Source of the DNA: Fodinibius sp034521915
GTDB taxonomy: Bacteria; Bacteroidota; Rhodothermia; Balneolales; Balneolaceae
DNA length: 64,000 nt
Direction: 5' to 3'
NCBI RefSeq assembly: GCF_034521915.1
Contig: NZ_JAXHLU010000015.1
Span: forward strand, 62,001 to 126,000
A program made the position numbers and the translations under genes. Each line of letters starts with the position of its first letter. Position 1 is the first letter of the stretch. Below are positions 17,701 through 26,490 of this stretch, one piece after another. The notes below the pieces were generated by a model. That model had not been told where the DNA came from. It ran no database searches and saw only the letters and a list, made by a program, of their open reading frames with translations.

Positions 17701-19474
17701 AACGATACGTCAAGATACGGTATATTACTTTGATGCCAATTTTGATCAGGTTGATCTATGGTTTTTGGCAGTAATAGCTGATAATGTTTTTGCCGAGGTA
17801 GAGGGACAGGCTTCGGGTACGGGCTATATTACTGGCAATATGGAGGAATATGATTTCAAGTCTCAGTTTAAAACGCAGAATGTATTTGCCCGCCCAGAGT
17901 TCTTGAATACCAACTACTTTTTAAGTGGGCCGATACAATTTAATAAGGATGAAGGCGTAGTCCTTGATTCGCTTAGTGTGATGGATACCAAAGGGGGCAC
18001 AGGAACAATTTGGGGCACCGTAGATCTTAATGATTTTGATCCCATTACCTACCTTGATCTATCACTTGATATGAATCGTTTGCAGTTTCTTAATAGCAAG
18101 ATGGATCCCGATGTGCCATTTTATGGTAACGTATCGGGTACGGGGCTGGTAAGGCTTTCAGGATCTAATACTGATATGTATATGCGTACAGAAAATCCTG
18201 TGCAGATTACCAGTGATTCTGAAGTTTCTATTCCGCTGCTTGAAGAGACAGAGTTGCAAGAGAGCGGTAAATTTATTCGGTTTGTTGATTCTTTTGATGA
18301 GATATATAAAAAGTCGGAATCTGCAGTTGAACGTACTGACCGAGAATCGGAAATGGCAGAAGAGGCATTGGAACAGGCTCTTGAAGAGTTAACATTCACT
18401 GAACGTTTTGATCTGGATCTTCGCTTTAACGCATCCGAGAATTTAAGTGTAAATCTCATTTTTGATCCTGTTACCGGAGAAGTACTTACTGCACAGGGAA
18501 CCGGGCAACTTCGCATCACCATGCAGGATCAGGACGTGCAAATGTTTGGGCAATACAACATAAATGGTGGGAATTATCAGTTTGTAACCGGTGAGATTAT
18601 AAGCCGCCGCCTTCAGTTGGAGTCTGGTGGTACTATTGTTTGGGAAGGGCCGCCCGATAACGCCCGTTTGGATATTAGCGCGGTTTATAATGCTCGTCCC
18701 AATGTCTCAACATTGCTGAATGAGGATGGGTTGAGTGATCAAAATCAAAATGGGAGCCAGCAAGTACCAGTGGATCTTATAGTGGAAATTAACGGAACGC
18801 TTAATAGTGTTGAAAATAATTACTATTTTAGACTCCCGTCTACAATGGAGCTTTCCTCAAATTCTACTTTGCAATATACAATAAATCAAATTAACCGAGA
18901 CGAGCAGCAGAAATTGCTGCAGGCCACTAGTATACTTTTTACGGGGCAGTTTATTCCTACACAAGGGACGGGTAGCCCCACGGCTACGCTTAGCCAGAAT
19001 TTGACGCGTGGATCTACATATGTAAATCCATTTTTGTCGAGCCAGGTAAGTTCGCTACTGTCTAATCAAATAAATACGTTACTTAATAGTGATGTAAGTC
19101 GTCTTGATATTGATTTTAACTTGAATGCTTATAATGAAGTGGATTTGGGCATTGCATTGCGATTGTATAATGATCGCCTGATTTTTCGTCGTGAAGGACA
19201 AATAACAGGAGGGGATCAACAAAGCACGCCGGGTGATCGTATTGGCGATTTAAATGCCACGTATCGTATCCGAAAGGGATTGTCGTTGACGGCATTTCAC
19301 CGACAGGATCAGGCCTTGAGTAATTTGCAGACAAGTCCGCAAGCCGGTGATGTAACACCATATGTCGATGGATTAGGAATTGAATCGCAGGTAAAGTTCA
19401 ACACCTGGAAAGAATTAATGAATCGAATTAAAGGGATTTTTGGAATAAATAAAGATCCCGCAAACAATGAATAG
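14792..19474 (+). CDS. tamB: TamB/DUF490 family translocation and assembly module protein
   Basis: 1560 residues. One N-terminal membrane anchor (about 15-37, WRIVFVLLLTAVILSG) is followed by a very long repetitive beta-rich region, as expected for the hydrophobic-groove (AsmA/TamB-like) fold. The C-terminal DUF490 domain (about 1120-1520) has VNLIFDPVTGEVLTAQGTG, GQYNINGGNYQFVTG and the LRLYNDRLIFRREG strands. TamB-type proteins span the periplasm and help outer-membrane protein insertion or lipid transport with an Omp85 partner. The start is a GTG at 14792, 13 bases after aroB. An Omp85-fold gene lies two genes downstream (21743). Confidence 0.9.
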   Translation: MFYRWLYKSWKYFWRIVFVLLLTAVILSGIAVGILQLDITKNYLADRIERQVEQTYKAELNIGDVNGFMPFQMSLYDVALMRSDESAADTLVAVQQVDSEIDVWGLLQNKLTIVGFSLQSPEVNLRSDKNGRLVLLESRPEAKKRQRSDDDAWLSRIEIIAPNVSIENGNVHLEAQSDDHQIGNLPSSFSLTNISASLFMDWSEMQRYLDIESFFAESENLQVENISVSGQLYNDHRFLEFNSFYLTLGSSRFVFNGEVDGVNLLQPDVTEQFKAAQYDLDVRSEDIDLQDLADFTAFTPDLEKSLSIDLRTEGSADSLWIDRAELGIGESFVNLNGLIKNIIDRQNLSYELRFEGLNLRNEDLTQLLDSLAIPNNKELQSLAISGQANGSLQHINGNFSLSSTLGSLEIKAETQLVEPFSYKGTLVGKRLDIAPFFAEHVDTTALNFDARVEGNGFSFGKAIADLNATFTDSRVESHQFERLVLSSNLNNKVWNQEYDYQNGDEFLQGSSTINFNAENRSLAIKGNAGNVNLANFFSENAVAQTALNFDYSVELQGFDPERLQGKANIDVAPSVIKGDSVRPHQLYMDLNSPDASTREFRLTSSLLDLNISGEVTPADVISQTRFWSSYLKSRFDSEILMTQPIVTDSLNRSPQDKNVVVNGNLQTKDLGLLKKYLPQFPALYAESDVTFNINTDGTRLLLSAEMTSDTLAFNNFNFRNANTQFTASFRSDRTLSEFSSVDWEADISRIETESVDLDSTVFDLSVKQDSVYLTQHVGSISDDAQFDMSLQSSITDSVIDISVKEFFMGNNRYAWVNERTPTLQYFRSGEIDFDEFSFQNQNEYFRIQGRLSPSRSDSLTYTLRDINLQRISDLIKGRIDFAGVLNGSLVTKSLTSRPTIQGDLNVNRLRMNDRIIGDVRFDSKYNTDKQQFDTHIEIITDSTKYEDYLESNDGIGQDIRLDGYFVTPDPTIRQDTVYYFDANFDQVDLWFLAVIADNVFAEVEGQASGTGYITGNMEEYDFKSQFKTQNVFARPEFLNTNYFLSGPIQFNKDEGVVLDSLSVMDTKGGTGTIWGTVDLNDFDPITYLDLSLDMNRLQFLNSKMDPDVPFYGNVSGTGLVRLSGSNTDMYMRTENPVQITSDSEVSIPLLEETELQESGKFIRFVDSFDEIYKKSESAVERTDRESEMAEEALEQALEELTFTERFDLDLRFNASENLSVNLIFDPVTGEVLTAQGTGQLRITMQDQDVQMFGQYNINGGNYQFVTGEIISRRLQLESGGTIVWEGPPDNARLDISAVYNARPNVSTLLNEDGLSDQNQNGSQQVPVDLIVEINGTLNSVENNYYFRLPSTMELSSNSTLQYTINQINRDEQQKLLQATSILFTGQFIPTQGTGSPTATLSQNLTRGSTYVNPFLSSQVSSLLSNQINTLLNSDVSRLDIDFNLNAYNEVDLGIALRLYNDRLIFRREGQITGGDQQSTPGDRIGDLNATYRIRKGLSLTAFHRQDQALSNLQTSPQAGDVTPYVDGLGIESQVKFNTWKELMNRIKGIFGINKDPANNE

Positions 19475-19481
19475 TAAATTT

Positions 19482-19505
19482 GTGTTGCTTAAATTGTAGC
19501 AACAC
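19482..19505 (+). other. Hairpin in the tamB-rnr gap
   Basis: GTGTTGCT (19482-19489) pairs perfectly with AGCAACAC (19498-19505). There is no T tract, so it is a weak terminator at best. It would form in the leader of the rnr message and could slow processing or decay. Function inferred only. Confidence 0.4.
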
Positions 19506-19551
19506 GTTAAAAACGTAAGAATTTTTTAAAAAGTTTTATATTAGTAATTAA

Positions 19552-21723
19552 ATGAAGAAAAGTAAGAAAGAAACATTTGAAGATATTATTCTCAATATTT
19601 TGCAGAATAATCCGGAGGCACAACTGCCCTTCGACCTTTTGCAGAATATCTTAAAGGTAGATGGAAAGAAAGACAATCAGCATCTTAAAGATGCCATTAA
19701 TAGTTTATCCGACCGCAATTTAATAGTAAAGCGGAAAGGCGGAGCATTACAGCTTTCTCCTAATGGCAGTGATAGTGGAAAGAAAGATCGTAATACCGTA
19801 GTTGGTAAAATGGATATCAGCCGGCGCGGTACAGGCTATCTGATAGCTGAAGGATTCGATGAAGATATCCGAGTATCCTCGAAACACCTTGGTACGGCTC
19901 TACAGGACGATATAGTGAAGGTGAAACTCTTAGGAAAGAAGGGTAGAAAAAGTCGCCAGGAAGGAAAAGTTGTTGAGGTCGTAGAACGCGGCCGAAGTAT
20001 ATTTGTGGGCATTCTTAAAAAGCAGGGTAAACAGAATTATATTATTGAGCCGGATGAAAAATCGGCCCATACCGATTTCTTTGTGCTGCCCAATAATACT
20101 GGAGAAGCCCAGCCCGGCGAAAAAGTAGTTTTTGAGCTGGTAGACTGGGTGCATCCCAAGTCACTGCCGGAAGCGAAAATTGTGGAAGTACTTGGCGAAG
20201 AGGGAACGAATGATGCCAACGTTCTATCAATATTAGCAGAGAATCAGATTAAGGCTGGTTTCCCCGAAGAGGTTGAAGAATATGCCGCAGATATCAATCG
20301 GGAAATTACAGATAAAGAGATCGAACGCCGCCGCGACATACGTGATGAGGTTGTGCTTACGATTGATCCCGATACAGCCAAAGATTTTGATGACGGATTG
20401 AGCATAAAAAAGCTTGATAACGGCAATTACTATCTGGGAGTACATATTGCTGATGTAACCCATTATATGCCACGCAATACAGTGCTCGACGATGAGGCTG
20501 AACATCGTGCTACCAGTGTATATTTGGTAGATCGCGTAATTCCCATGCTGCCGGAAGTTCTGAGTAACGACGTTTGCAGTTTGAATCCCCGGGAAGATAA
20601 ACTGGCATTTAGCTGCTTTATGGAGATTACGCCCAATGGTAAACGAGTGGATTATTCTATTGAAGAAACAGTCATTCATTCCAATAAGCGTTTTACCTAT
20701 GAACAGGCGCAGGAGATTATTGACGGCAAAGACAGTGAGTATGCTGACGAAATTCAAAATGCTGCTAACTTAGCGCAGATACTTTTGGATAAACGATTTC
20801 GCGAAGGGAGCATTAATTTTGAAACGCCCGAACCGAAATTTGTGCTGGACGAAAACGGCAAGCCTATTGATGTAAAAATTAAAGAACGGCTGTTTGCTCA
20901 CCGATTGATTGAAGAATGCATGCTGATGGCAAACCGCACGGTTGCCAAGTATGTAGAGGATCTGCGAAAACAATCCAGTAAAGAGGATTCAAAAGATCTG
21001 TATCCGTTTTTATATCGTATTCACGATCAGCCCGATCTTGATAAGCTGAAGAATATTGAAGAAAATGTGAAACCTATTGGAATTAACTTCCATATTGATA
21101 GTCCGACGGTAAGTTCTAAAGCGATAAATGTGTTATTAGAACAGATTGAGGACACTTCGCTGGAGCTGACCATTAATGATTTAATGCTGCGCGCAATGTC
21201 GAAAGCAGAATACAGTCCCGATAACATCGGTCACTTTGGGCTGGGCTTTGAAAATTATGCACACTTTACCAGTCCTATTCGACGTTATCCCGATGTGCTG
21301 GTGCATCGCCTATTGAAAAGCTACTTGGCTGGCAAACCCAGTTATTCGCATAATGAACTTAAACAGCTGGGATCGCATTGTAGTGAAAGAGAACGTGCAG
21401 CTATTGAGGCTGAACGAGATTCTGTTAAGTTGAAACAGGTCGAATACCTTAGTGAACACTTGGGAGAAGATTTTGACGGTGTTATCAGTGGCGTAATGGA
21501 CGGAGGTATTTTTGTCGATTTAAAAGATATCCACTGTGAAGGAATGGTTCGTGTTAGTGATCTTGATGATGATTACTATGAATATGATGAAAAGCAACAT
21601 TGTCTGATTGGTAGAAACCACGGCAAAAAATATCAATTGGGGAAAGAAATTCGTGTTAAAGTCGTTAGAACAGATATAAAAGCACGACAAATAGACTTAA
21701 AACTGGTAGATGACGGTAGTTAA
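19552..21723 (+). CDS. rnr: Ribonuclease R
   Basis: 723 residues. It has an N-terminal winged-helix-like segment, two cold-shock/OB regions (KMDISRRGTGYLIAEG onward), the RNB catalytic domain beginning near residue 265 with the acidic cluster IDPDTAKDFDDGLS, and TSPIRRYPDVLVHR. The C-terminal S1 domain (about 640-720) has DFDGVISGVMDGGIFVDL. It degrades structured RNA 3' to 5' and takes part in mRNA decay and ribosome quality control. It starts 77 bases after tamB and ends 19 bases before the Omp85-fold fusion gene. Confidence 0.95.
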   Translation: MKKSKKETFEDIILNILQNNPEAQLPFDLLQNILKVDGKKDNQHLKDAINSLSDRNLIVKRKGGALQLSPNGSDSGKKDRNTVVGKMDISRRGTGYLIAEGFDEDIRVSSKHLGTALQDDIVKVKLLGKKGRKSRQEGKVVEVVERGRSIFVGILKKQGKQNYIIEPDEKSAHTDFFVLPNNTGEAQPGEKVVFELVDWVHPKSLPEAKIVEVLGEEGTNDANVLSILAENQIKAGFPEEVEEYAADINREITDKEIERRRDIRDEVVLTIDPDTAKDFDDGLSIKKLDNGNYYLGVHIADVTHYMPRNTVLDDEAEHRATSVYLVDRVIPMLPEVLSNDVCSLNPREDKLAFSCFMEITPNGKRVDYSIEETVIHSNKRFTYEQAQEIIDGKDSEYADEIQNAANLAQILLDKRFREGSINFETPEPKFVLDENGKPIDVKIKERLFAHRLIEECMLMANRTVAKYVEDLRKQSSKEDSKDLYPFLYRIHDQPDLDKLKNIEENVKPIGINFHIDSPTVSSKAINVLLEQIEDTSLELTINDLMLRAMSKAEYSPDNIGHFGLGFENYAHFTSPIRRYPDVLVHRLLKSYLAGKPSYSHNELKQLGSHCSERERAAIEAERDSVKLKQVEYLSEHLGEDFDGVISGVMDGGIFVDLKDIHCEGMVRVSDLDDDYYEYDEKQHCLIGRNHGKKYQLGKEIRVKVVRTDIKARQIDLKLVDDGS

Positions 21724-21742
21724 TTAAAATGCGTATCCACAT

Positions 21743-24700
21743 ATGAAATTATCTCAACTTCTTCGGCAATTTCTGGTTGTACTATTTCTTACCGCTTTTG
21801 TTGGTGGGATGGTGCAAGAGGCACAGGCTCAATATTTTTCGTTTGGAAAAAACAGGGTACAGTATAACGACTTCAATTGGCGGTATGTGCAGTCAGAGCA
21901 TTTCGATGTGTATTACTATAAGACAAAGAATTACGATCTGGCTAATTTTACAGTTTATTCAATGGAATCGGCTTACAAGCAGTTGAGTGAGGATTTTGAT
22001 CACGAAATTGCAGATCGCATTCAGGTTATTATTTATGATTCCCACAATGATTTTTCTCAGACGAATGTAGTACCGTTGCCAGTTGATGCCGAAGGAATTG
22101 GCGGGGTTACCGATGCGTATAAAAACCGCATCACAATGCCTTTCGATGGGAATTATGCAAAATTTCGAAGTACGCTTCATCATGAGCTTGAACACGCTGT
22201 GATAAATGATATGTTTTACGGCGGAAATGTTCAGTCTCGTCTAAGTGGCAACGCTCTCCAAATTCCGCTTTGGTTTAATGAAGGCATGGCCGAATACACC
22301 TCTCTTGGCTGGGATACCAATACCGATATGTGGATTCGTGATGCAACAATCAATAATTATCTTCCCCCGATTCCACGGCTTGGCGGTTATTTTGCCTATC
22401 GTGGAGGACAGTCTGTATGGAACTATATTGCCGAGGAATATGGTCGTCCAAAAATTACTGAAATTATGCAGACCCTGCATAATCAGCGAAATCTGGAAGT
22501 GACTTTTAACAGAACTCTTGGTTTGAGTTTGGAAGAGCTGTCGGAGCGCTGGCAGGACTTTTACCGAAAACGGTATTTGCCCGAAGTTGCCAACCGAGAA
22601 GATATAACATCCTTTGGTGAACTGTTGACGGAGCGTGACAAAGCCGGAACCTATAATACGAGTCCTACAGTATCACCACAGGGCGATAAAATTGCGATGA
22701 TTACCAATGAGCGGGGGTATTTTGATGTAGTTGTAATTAGTGCTATTACCGGAGATAAAATCAAGACGCTTATAAAGGGTGAAGACAATTTAAATTTTGA
22801 AGAGTTGAATATTCTTAATCCGAATTTAACATGGTCACCCGACGGCCAGAAAATTGCGTTATCCAGCAAGTCCAAGGGATCTGATAACCTGGCTATTGTT
22901 GATTATGAAACCGGCAAAGTAAAAATGGTTAGGTTTCCTAAACTGGATGCGATAGGTTCTGTTGCGTGGGCGCCCGATGGTGAGAAAATTGCGTTTGATG
23001 GTAATATCGGTCCCAATAAAGATATTTATGTGTACAACTTGCAAACACAGGATTTCAATAATGTAACCAACGATGTCTTTTCGGACTACGAACCTGCTTG
23101 GAGTGCCGATTCTGAGACGCTTTATTTTGTATCGCATCGAGGTAATCAGGTGCGCTTGAATAATGTGCAGAATACCTCACGCTTGTTGATAGATGAAGAC
23201 TTGTATACATCTGATATTTATTCGGTTAAGGTTGGTTCACCAACGGCTCAGCGACTTACGAAGACCCCTAATTGGGATGAAACCCAGCCTATAACCAGCA
23301 GGGATGGTAAGCTTTTCTACATCTCTGATGAAAACGGTATTCCTAATATTTATCTGATGGATCTTCAAGATCGCACCTCGTCACCGGTTACCGATTTACA
23401 GACCGGTGTTATGCAGATGTCGATCAGTGCCGATGCCAGCCGCTTGGCTGTGAACTCTATTAACGAAGGTTATCTGGATATTTTTATGATTCAGTCACCG
23501 TTGAGCCGTGTTAAAGATCAGCCGCTTGAACCTAATGAATGGGCCAAGAGAAGAGCAGAAGAATCCAAAGCTGATCGCGTACCGGCTACTAAATACGTTC
23601 GCGAAATGTTAACGACCCAACCGGTTGACTCAACAAGTTTGACAGATGCTGTAGCCTCTATAATTGATTCTGAACCAAAAGAGGCGTATGTAGATACTAA
23701 TGTTACCCAGCCGGATACTACAGTGCAGGATACCACTGAAGAACAACAAGAAGAAACAGATAGCTTTGATTTTCGAAATTATGTATTTGACTCTTCAGTA
23801 GAAGAAGACACGGCTTTTGTCGCGGAATATTTGGATGAAGCAAAATTTAATCTCGAAGGTAATCAAACTGAAGATGGTCGATATATTCCGCGAGAGTATC
23901 GGTTGCGTTTTAGTACCGATATTATTTATGCCGGAGGTAACTTTTCTACTTCCTATGGAACATATGGAATAACACAAATTCAATTCAGTGATCTGCTTGG
24001 AAATCATCAGATTTCTTTTGGTTCAAACCTAAACCTTGATTTACGAAACAGTACGTACTTTTTGCAGTATGCATATTTGGAAAACAGAGCTGACTGGCAA
24101 TTTACGTTTTTCCATAATGCAAGCAATTTCCAAGATTTTTCAGGTCAGCTTTTTCGATTCCGATCATATGGCGGGGGAGTTAATATGCGGTATCCCATTG
24201 ATAAATTTCGTCGTATAGATGTTGGGCTTTCCGGTATTGGCATATCACAGGATTACAGCATCGCTTTTGCGGATACCAGTCAGAATGAGACGACAGCTTT
24301 TGCATACCCTCAGGTAATCTTTACCAGCGATAAAACACTCCCGGGATTTACAGCACCTCGAGGAGGATCTCGTTATGCTGTTAGTCTTACAGCGAGTCCG
24401 CCGATAACAAATGAAACCTTGCAATTTGCCTCCATACTCGGAGATTATAGAAAGTATTTCAATTTGGGCTCAGGATACACTGTAGCTCTTCGTGGTTCGG
24501 GGGCAGCTTCGTTTGGGAGAGATTCACAGACCTTCTTTATGGGAGGTATGCTGGGATGGATAAATTCAAGATATTCCGGGCGCAGTATTCCAACAGATCG
24601 GCTGGGTGATACGTTTTTTACACAGCCTGCACTTCCGCTCAGGGGACATCCTTATAATGCTATTTATGGAGATAAATTTACGTTGGCTAATGCAGAGTTT

Positions 24701-25105
24701 CGATTCCCATTATTTGCGGCGATCTTACCTGGACCCATTCCTATCTTGCCATTATATAATTTGAACGGTGTTGCTTTCTTCGATGCCGGCATGGCTTGGG
24801 GACAGGATGTTGTGTTTGAGTTTTTCCGGCAAAGCTTTAACCAGCAGTTTTCCCGCGAAAGTATTGTGCTCAACGAGTCGGATCTTGACTTCAGAGTCAG
24901 CAAAAGATCCCAACGACAAATTAATACCGGTAACGGTACGTTTAACGTACCGGTTAATGAAGGTGATATTTTGATGGGAGCGGGATTTGGTTTACGAACT
25001 ATTCTTTTTGGATTTCCACTTCGTTATGATGTAGGCTGGCCATACTATCGTGATGGCTTTGGAAGTGATCCCATCCACTATATTACGATTGGCGTAGACT
25101 TTTAA
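21743..25105 (+). CDS. Secreted metallopeptidase-like / TolB-type beta-propeller / Omp85-fold barrel fusion
   Basis: 1120 residues with a signal peptide cleaved near EAQAQ (residues 26-30). Module 1 (about 40-280) is a peptidase MA-like domain, with HELEH at 147-151 giving the HExxH zinc motif and WFNEGMAEY at 177-185 supplying a third acidic ligand. Module 2 (about 300-600) has six PD40/TolB repeats (SPQGDKIA, SPDGQKIA, APDGEKIA, SADSETLY, SRDGKLFY, SADASRLA). After a Thr/Glu/Asp-rich linker, module 3 (about 720-1120) is an Omp85-type surface-antigen barrel. It has the loop motif LRGHP at 966-970, then NAEFRFPL, and ends in phenylalanine (ITIGVDF). No POTRA domain is apparent. The active site looks intact. 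Role unknown. It lies two genes after tamB. Confidence 0.87.
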   Translation: MKLSQLLRQFLVVLFLTAFVGGMVQEAQAQYFSFGKNRVQYNDFNWRYVQSEHFDVYYYKTKNYDLANFTVYSMESAYKQLSEDFDHEIADRIQVIIYDSHNDFSQTNVVPLPVDAEGIGGVTDAYKNRITMPFDGNYAKFRSTLHHELEHAVINDMFYGGNVQSRLSGNALQIPLWFNEGMAEYTSLGWDTNTDMWIRDATINNYLPPIPRLGGYFAYRGGQSVWNYIAEEYGRPKITEIMQTLHNQRNLEVTFNRTLGLSLEELSERWQDFYRKRYLPEVANREDITSFGELLTERDKAGTYNTSPTVSPQGDKIAMITNERGYFDVVVISAITGDKIKTLIKGEDNLNFEELNILNPNLTWSPDGQKIALSSKSKGSDNLAIVDYETGKVKMVRFPKLDAIGSVAWAPDGEKIAFDGNIGPNKDIYVYNLQTQDFNNVTNDVFSDYEPAWSADSETLYFVSHRGNQVRLNNVQNTSRLLIDEDLYTSDIYSVKVGSPTAQRLTKTPNWDETQPITSRDGKLFYISDENGIPNIYLMDLQDRTSSPVTDLQTGVMQMSISADASRLAVNSINEGYLDIFMIQSPLSRVKDQPLEPNEWAKRRAEESKADRVPATKYVREMLTTQPVDSTSLTDAVASIIDSEPKEAYVDTNVTQPDTTVQDTTEEQQEETDSFDFRNYVFDSSVEEDTAFVAEYLDEAKFNLEGNQTEDGRYIPREYRLRFSTDIIYAGGNFSTSYGTYGITQIQFSDLLGNHQISFGSNLNLDLRNSTYFLQYAYLENRADWQFTFFHNASNFQDFSGQLFRFRSYGGGVNMRYPIDKFRRIDVGLSGIGISQDYSIAFADTSQNETTAFAYPQVIFTSDKTLPGFTAPRGGSRYAVSLTASPPITNETLQFASILGDYRKYFNLGSGYTVALRGSGAASFGRDSQTFFMGGMLGWINSRYSGRSIPTDRLGDTFFTQPALPLRGHPYNAIYGDKFTLANAEFRFPLFAAILPGPIPILPLYNLNGVAFFDAGMAWGQDVVFEFFRQSFNQQFSRESIVLNESDLDFRVSKRSQRQINTGNGTFNVPVNEGDILMGAGFGLRTILFGFPLRYDVGWPYYRDGFGSDPIHYITIGVDF

Positions 25106-25116
25106 GCGTAATTTAA

Positions 25117-25149
25117 CAGCCTGGTGTTACTCATCAGGCTGACTTTTTT
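25117..25149 (+). terminator. Intrinsic terminator closing the rqcH-aroKB-tamB-rnr cluster
   Basis: CAGCCTGGTG (25117-25126) pairs with CATCAGGCTG (25132-25141), with one G-T wobble and a 5-base loop, followed by TTTTTT at 25144. It sits just after the barrel gene stop, facing the convergent plug gene. Confidence 0.85.
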
Positions 25150-25182
25150 ATCAGCCAAAAAAATATTACGCAATTCAGGTAC

Positions 25183-26490
25183 TCATCGCTTCATAATGCG
25201 ATCTGTTTTTAGCAGCCTATCAAAATTTTTGTCAGGATCTTTAAAATAAATGAAAGTTAGATACTCCTGCTTGGCTGATAGAAACCCTTGATCCAGGGCA
25301 AGATCATTCACTTGGTTGTCTTGTACAAGTACATATTTATAAGTGTATGTTCCCTGCTTAATTAGTGCTTGTCCCGTCCACATCTGTGTATCGGAATCAA
25401 AACTCATTTGATTAAGTTCGTTGACCATCCAGTTGTTGAAATGGCCTACAATATAGATTTTCGACGAGGGTGGAATACTATTATCTGTTTGCAGCCTGAA
25501 TTCCACTTGCGCATAGTTGCTATTGCGATCATCATCAGGAATACCCTCAGAGATATCAGCTTGGGACCAGCTGGGGTTGGTATCAAGGTGTTGAACATCT
25601 CGACGTAAAATTACTCTGGGCGGTGTAACGCCGGGCTGATATTCTAGAATCTGTTGGCTGTCGACATCAAAATTTTGAAGATTCAAGTATTTGAACTCGT
25701 AATTTCCAACAAAAGCATTCTCGCGTTCTATATATCCTCGCAGCTGATCCGGCGTGATGGTATCAAGAAATTTGACCTGTTTAGTTCGTCCCCAGAACTG
25801 GTTTTGTACAAATGCCATGGATAAATCGAACTGAGGATATTCTACAAAATCGGGATAATTGAAGGTGCTAAAAAGCTGATCGAGGGGCCGCCCATCGTTG
25901 CGCTGGGCGAAAAGCCGCTCCACTGTTGTTTCTATTTGTCCCTCATCTTCTGTGATAAAAAATGGCATAGAAAAGAGCAGGCTATTGCCGTTAGCCGAAT
26001 ATACCTTGATGAGGTAATTTCCGCTTACGGCGGGCTGCAGCTCATTATTCGGAAAAGAAAATGTTATATGATGATAGGAAGGACGCTGACCATAGCTTAC
26101 TTTAGACGATTGTATTGTAGTCTCGGAAAAGCTGTCGAGATAAGTATTTGGTCCAATGCCGCTTCGGTTCCAGCTTTTGTCGTAATGATCTACCGTTACT
26201 CGAAATTGTCGACTTTGTGTCCCTAAATAATCAAAGGAAAGCAGTAGCTTTTGAGAGGAATTTAGTTCAATAATGGGAGCTTGTCCAGGCTGTCCTTCGG
26301 GGTGGAGCTGGACACTTTGAATATCATTTGGCGGTGCTTTTTGTTGATCAAGCGCAAAAGCTCCCTGCAAAAAACTTTGTGACTTTGAAGACTGCTGCAC
26401 TTCATAGGAGCCTGAGGCAGCACATCCCATAACAATAAATGTAAGTAGTATGGGAAACAGTTTACTGTAAATATATGCCTTTAAATACAA
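25183..26490 (-). CDS. Type IX secretion system plug protein (DUF5103 family lipoprotein)
   Basis: About 435 residues. A signal segment ends FIVMGCAASG, a lipobox, so it is an outer-membrane lipoprotein. The body matches the DUF5103 pattern: SVQLHPEGQPGQAPIIELNSSQKLLLSFDYLG near the start, YHHITFSFPN, GRPLDQLFSTFNYPDF, and the C-terminal immunoglobulin-like part IYIVGHFNNW...MWTGQALIKQGTYTYKYV. In Flavobacterium the Plug protein seals the SprA translocon, and sprA lies 15 kb away in this window. The start is unsettled. There is no ATG, and TTG codons at 26490 or 26544 are possible. I chose 26490 because it gives a normal leader. Both overlap the dapF 3' end. Confidence 0.82.
   Translation of the reverse strand: MYLKAYIYSKLFPILLTFIVMGCAASGSYEVQQSSKSQSFLQGAFALDQQKAPPNDIQSVQLHPEGQPGQAPIIELNSSQKLLLSFDYLGTQSRQFRVTVDHYDKSWNRSGIGPNTYLDSFSETTIQSSKVSYGQRPSYHHITFSFPNNELQPAVSGNYLIKVYSANGNSLLFSMPFFITEDEGQIETTVERLFAQRNDGRPLDQLFSTFNYPDFVEYPQFDLSMAFVQNQFWGRTKQVKFLDTITPDQLRGYIERENAFVGNYEFKYLNLQNFDVDSQQILEYQPGVTPPRVILRRDVQHLDTNPSWSQADISEGIPDDDRNSNYAQVEFRLQTDNSIPPSSKIYIVGHFNNWMVNELNQMSFDSDTQMWTGQALIKQGTYTYKYVLVQDNQVNDLALDQGFLSAKQEYLTFIYFKDPDKNFDRLLKTDRIMKR

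Noticed and set aside
20233..20757. Antisense ORF of 174 codons within rnr
   Set aside because: Covers the conserved RNB domain of ribonuclease R; a shadow frame.
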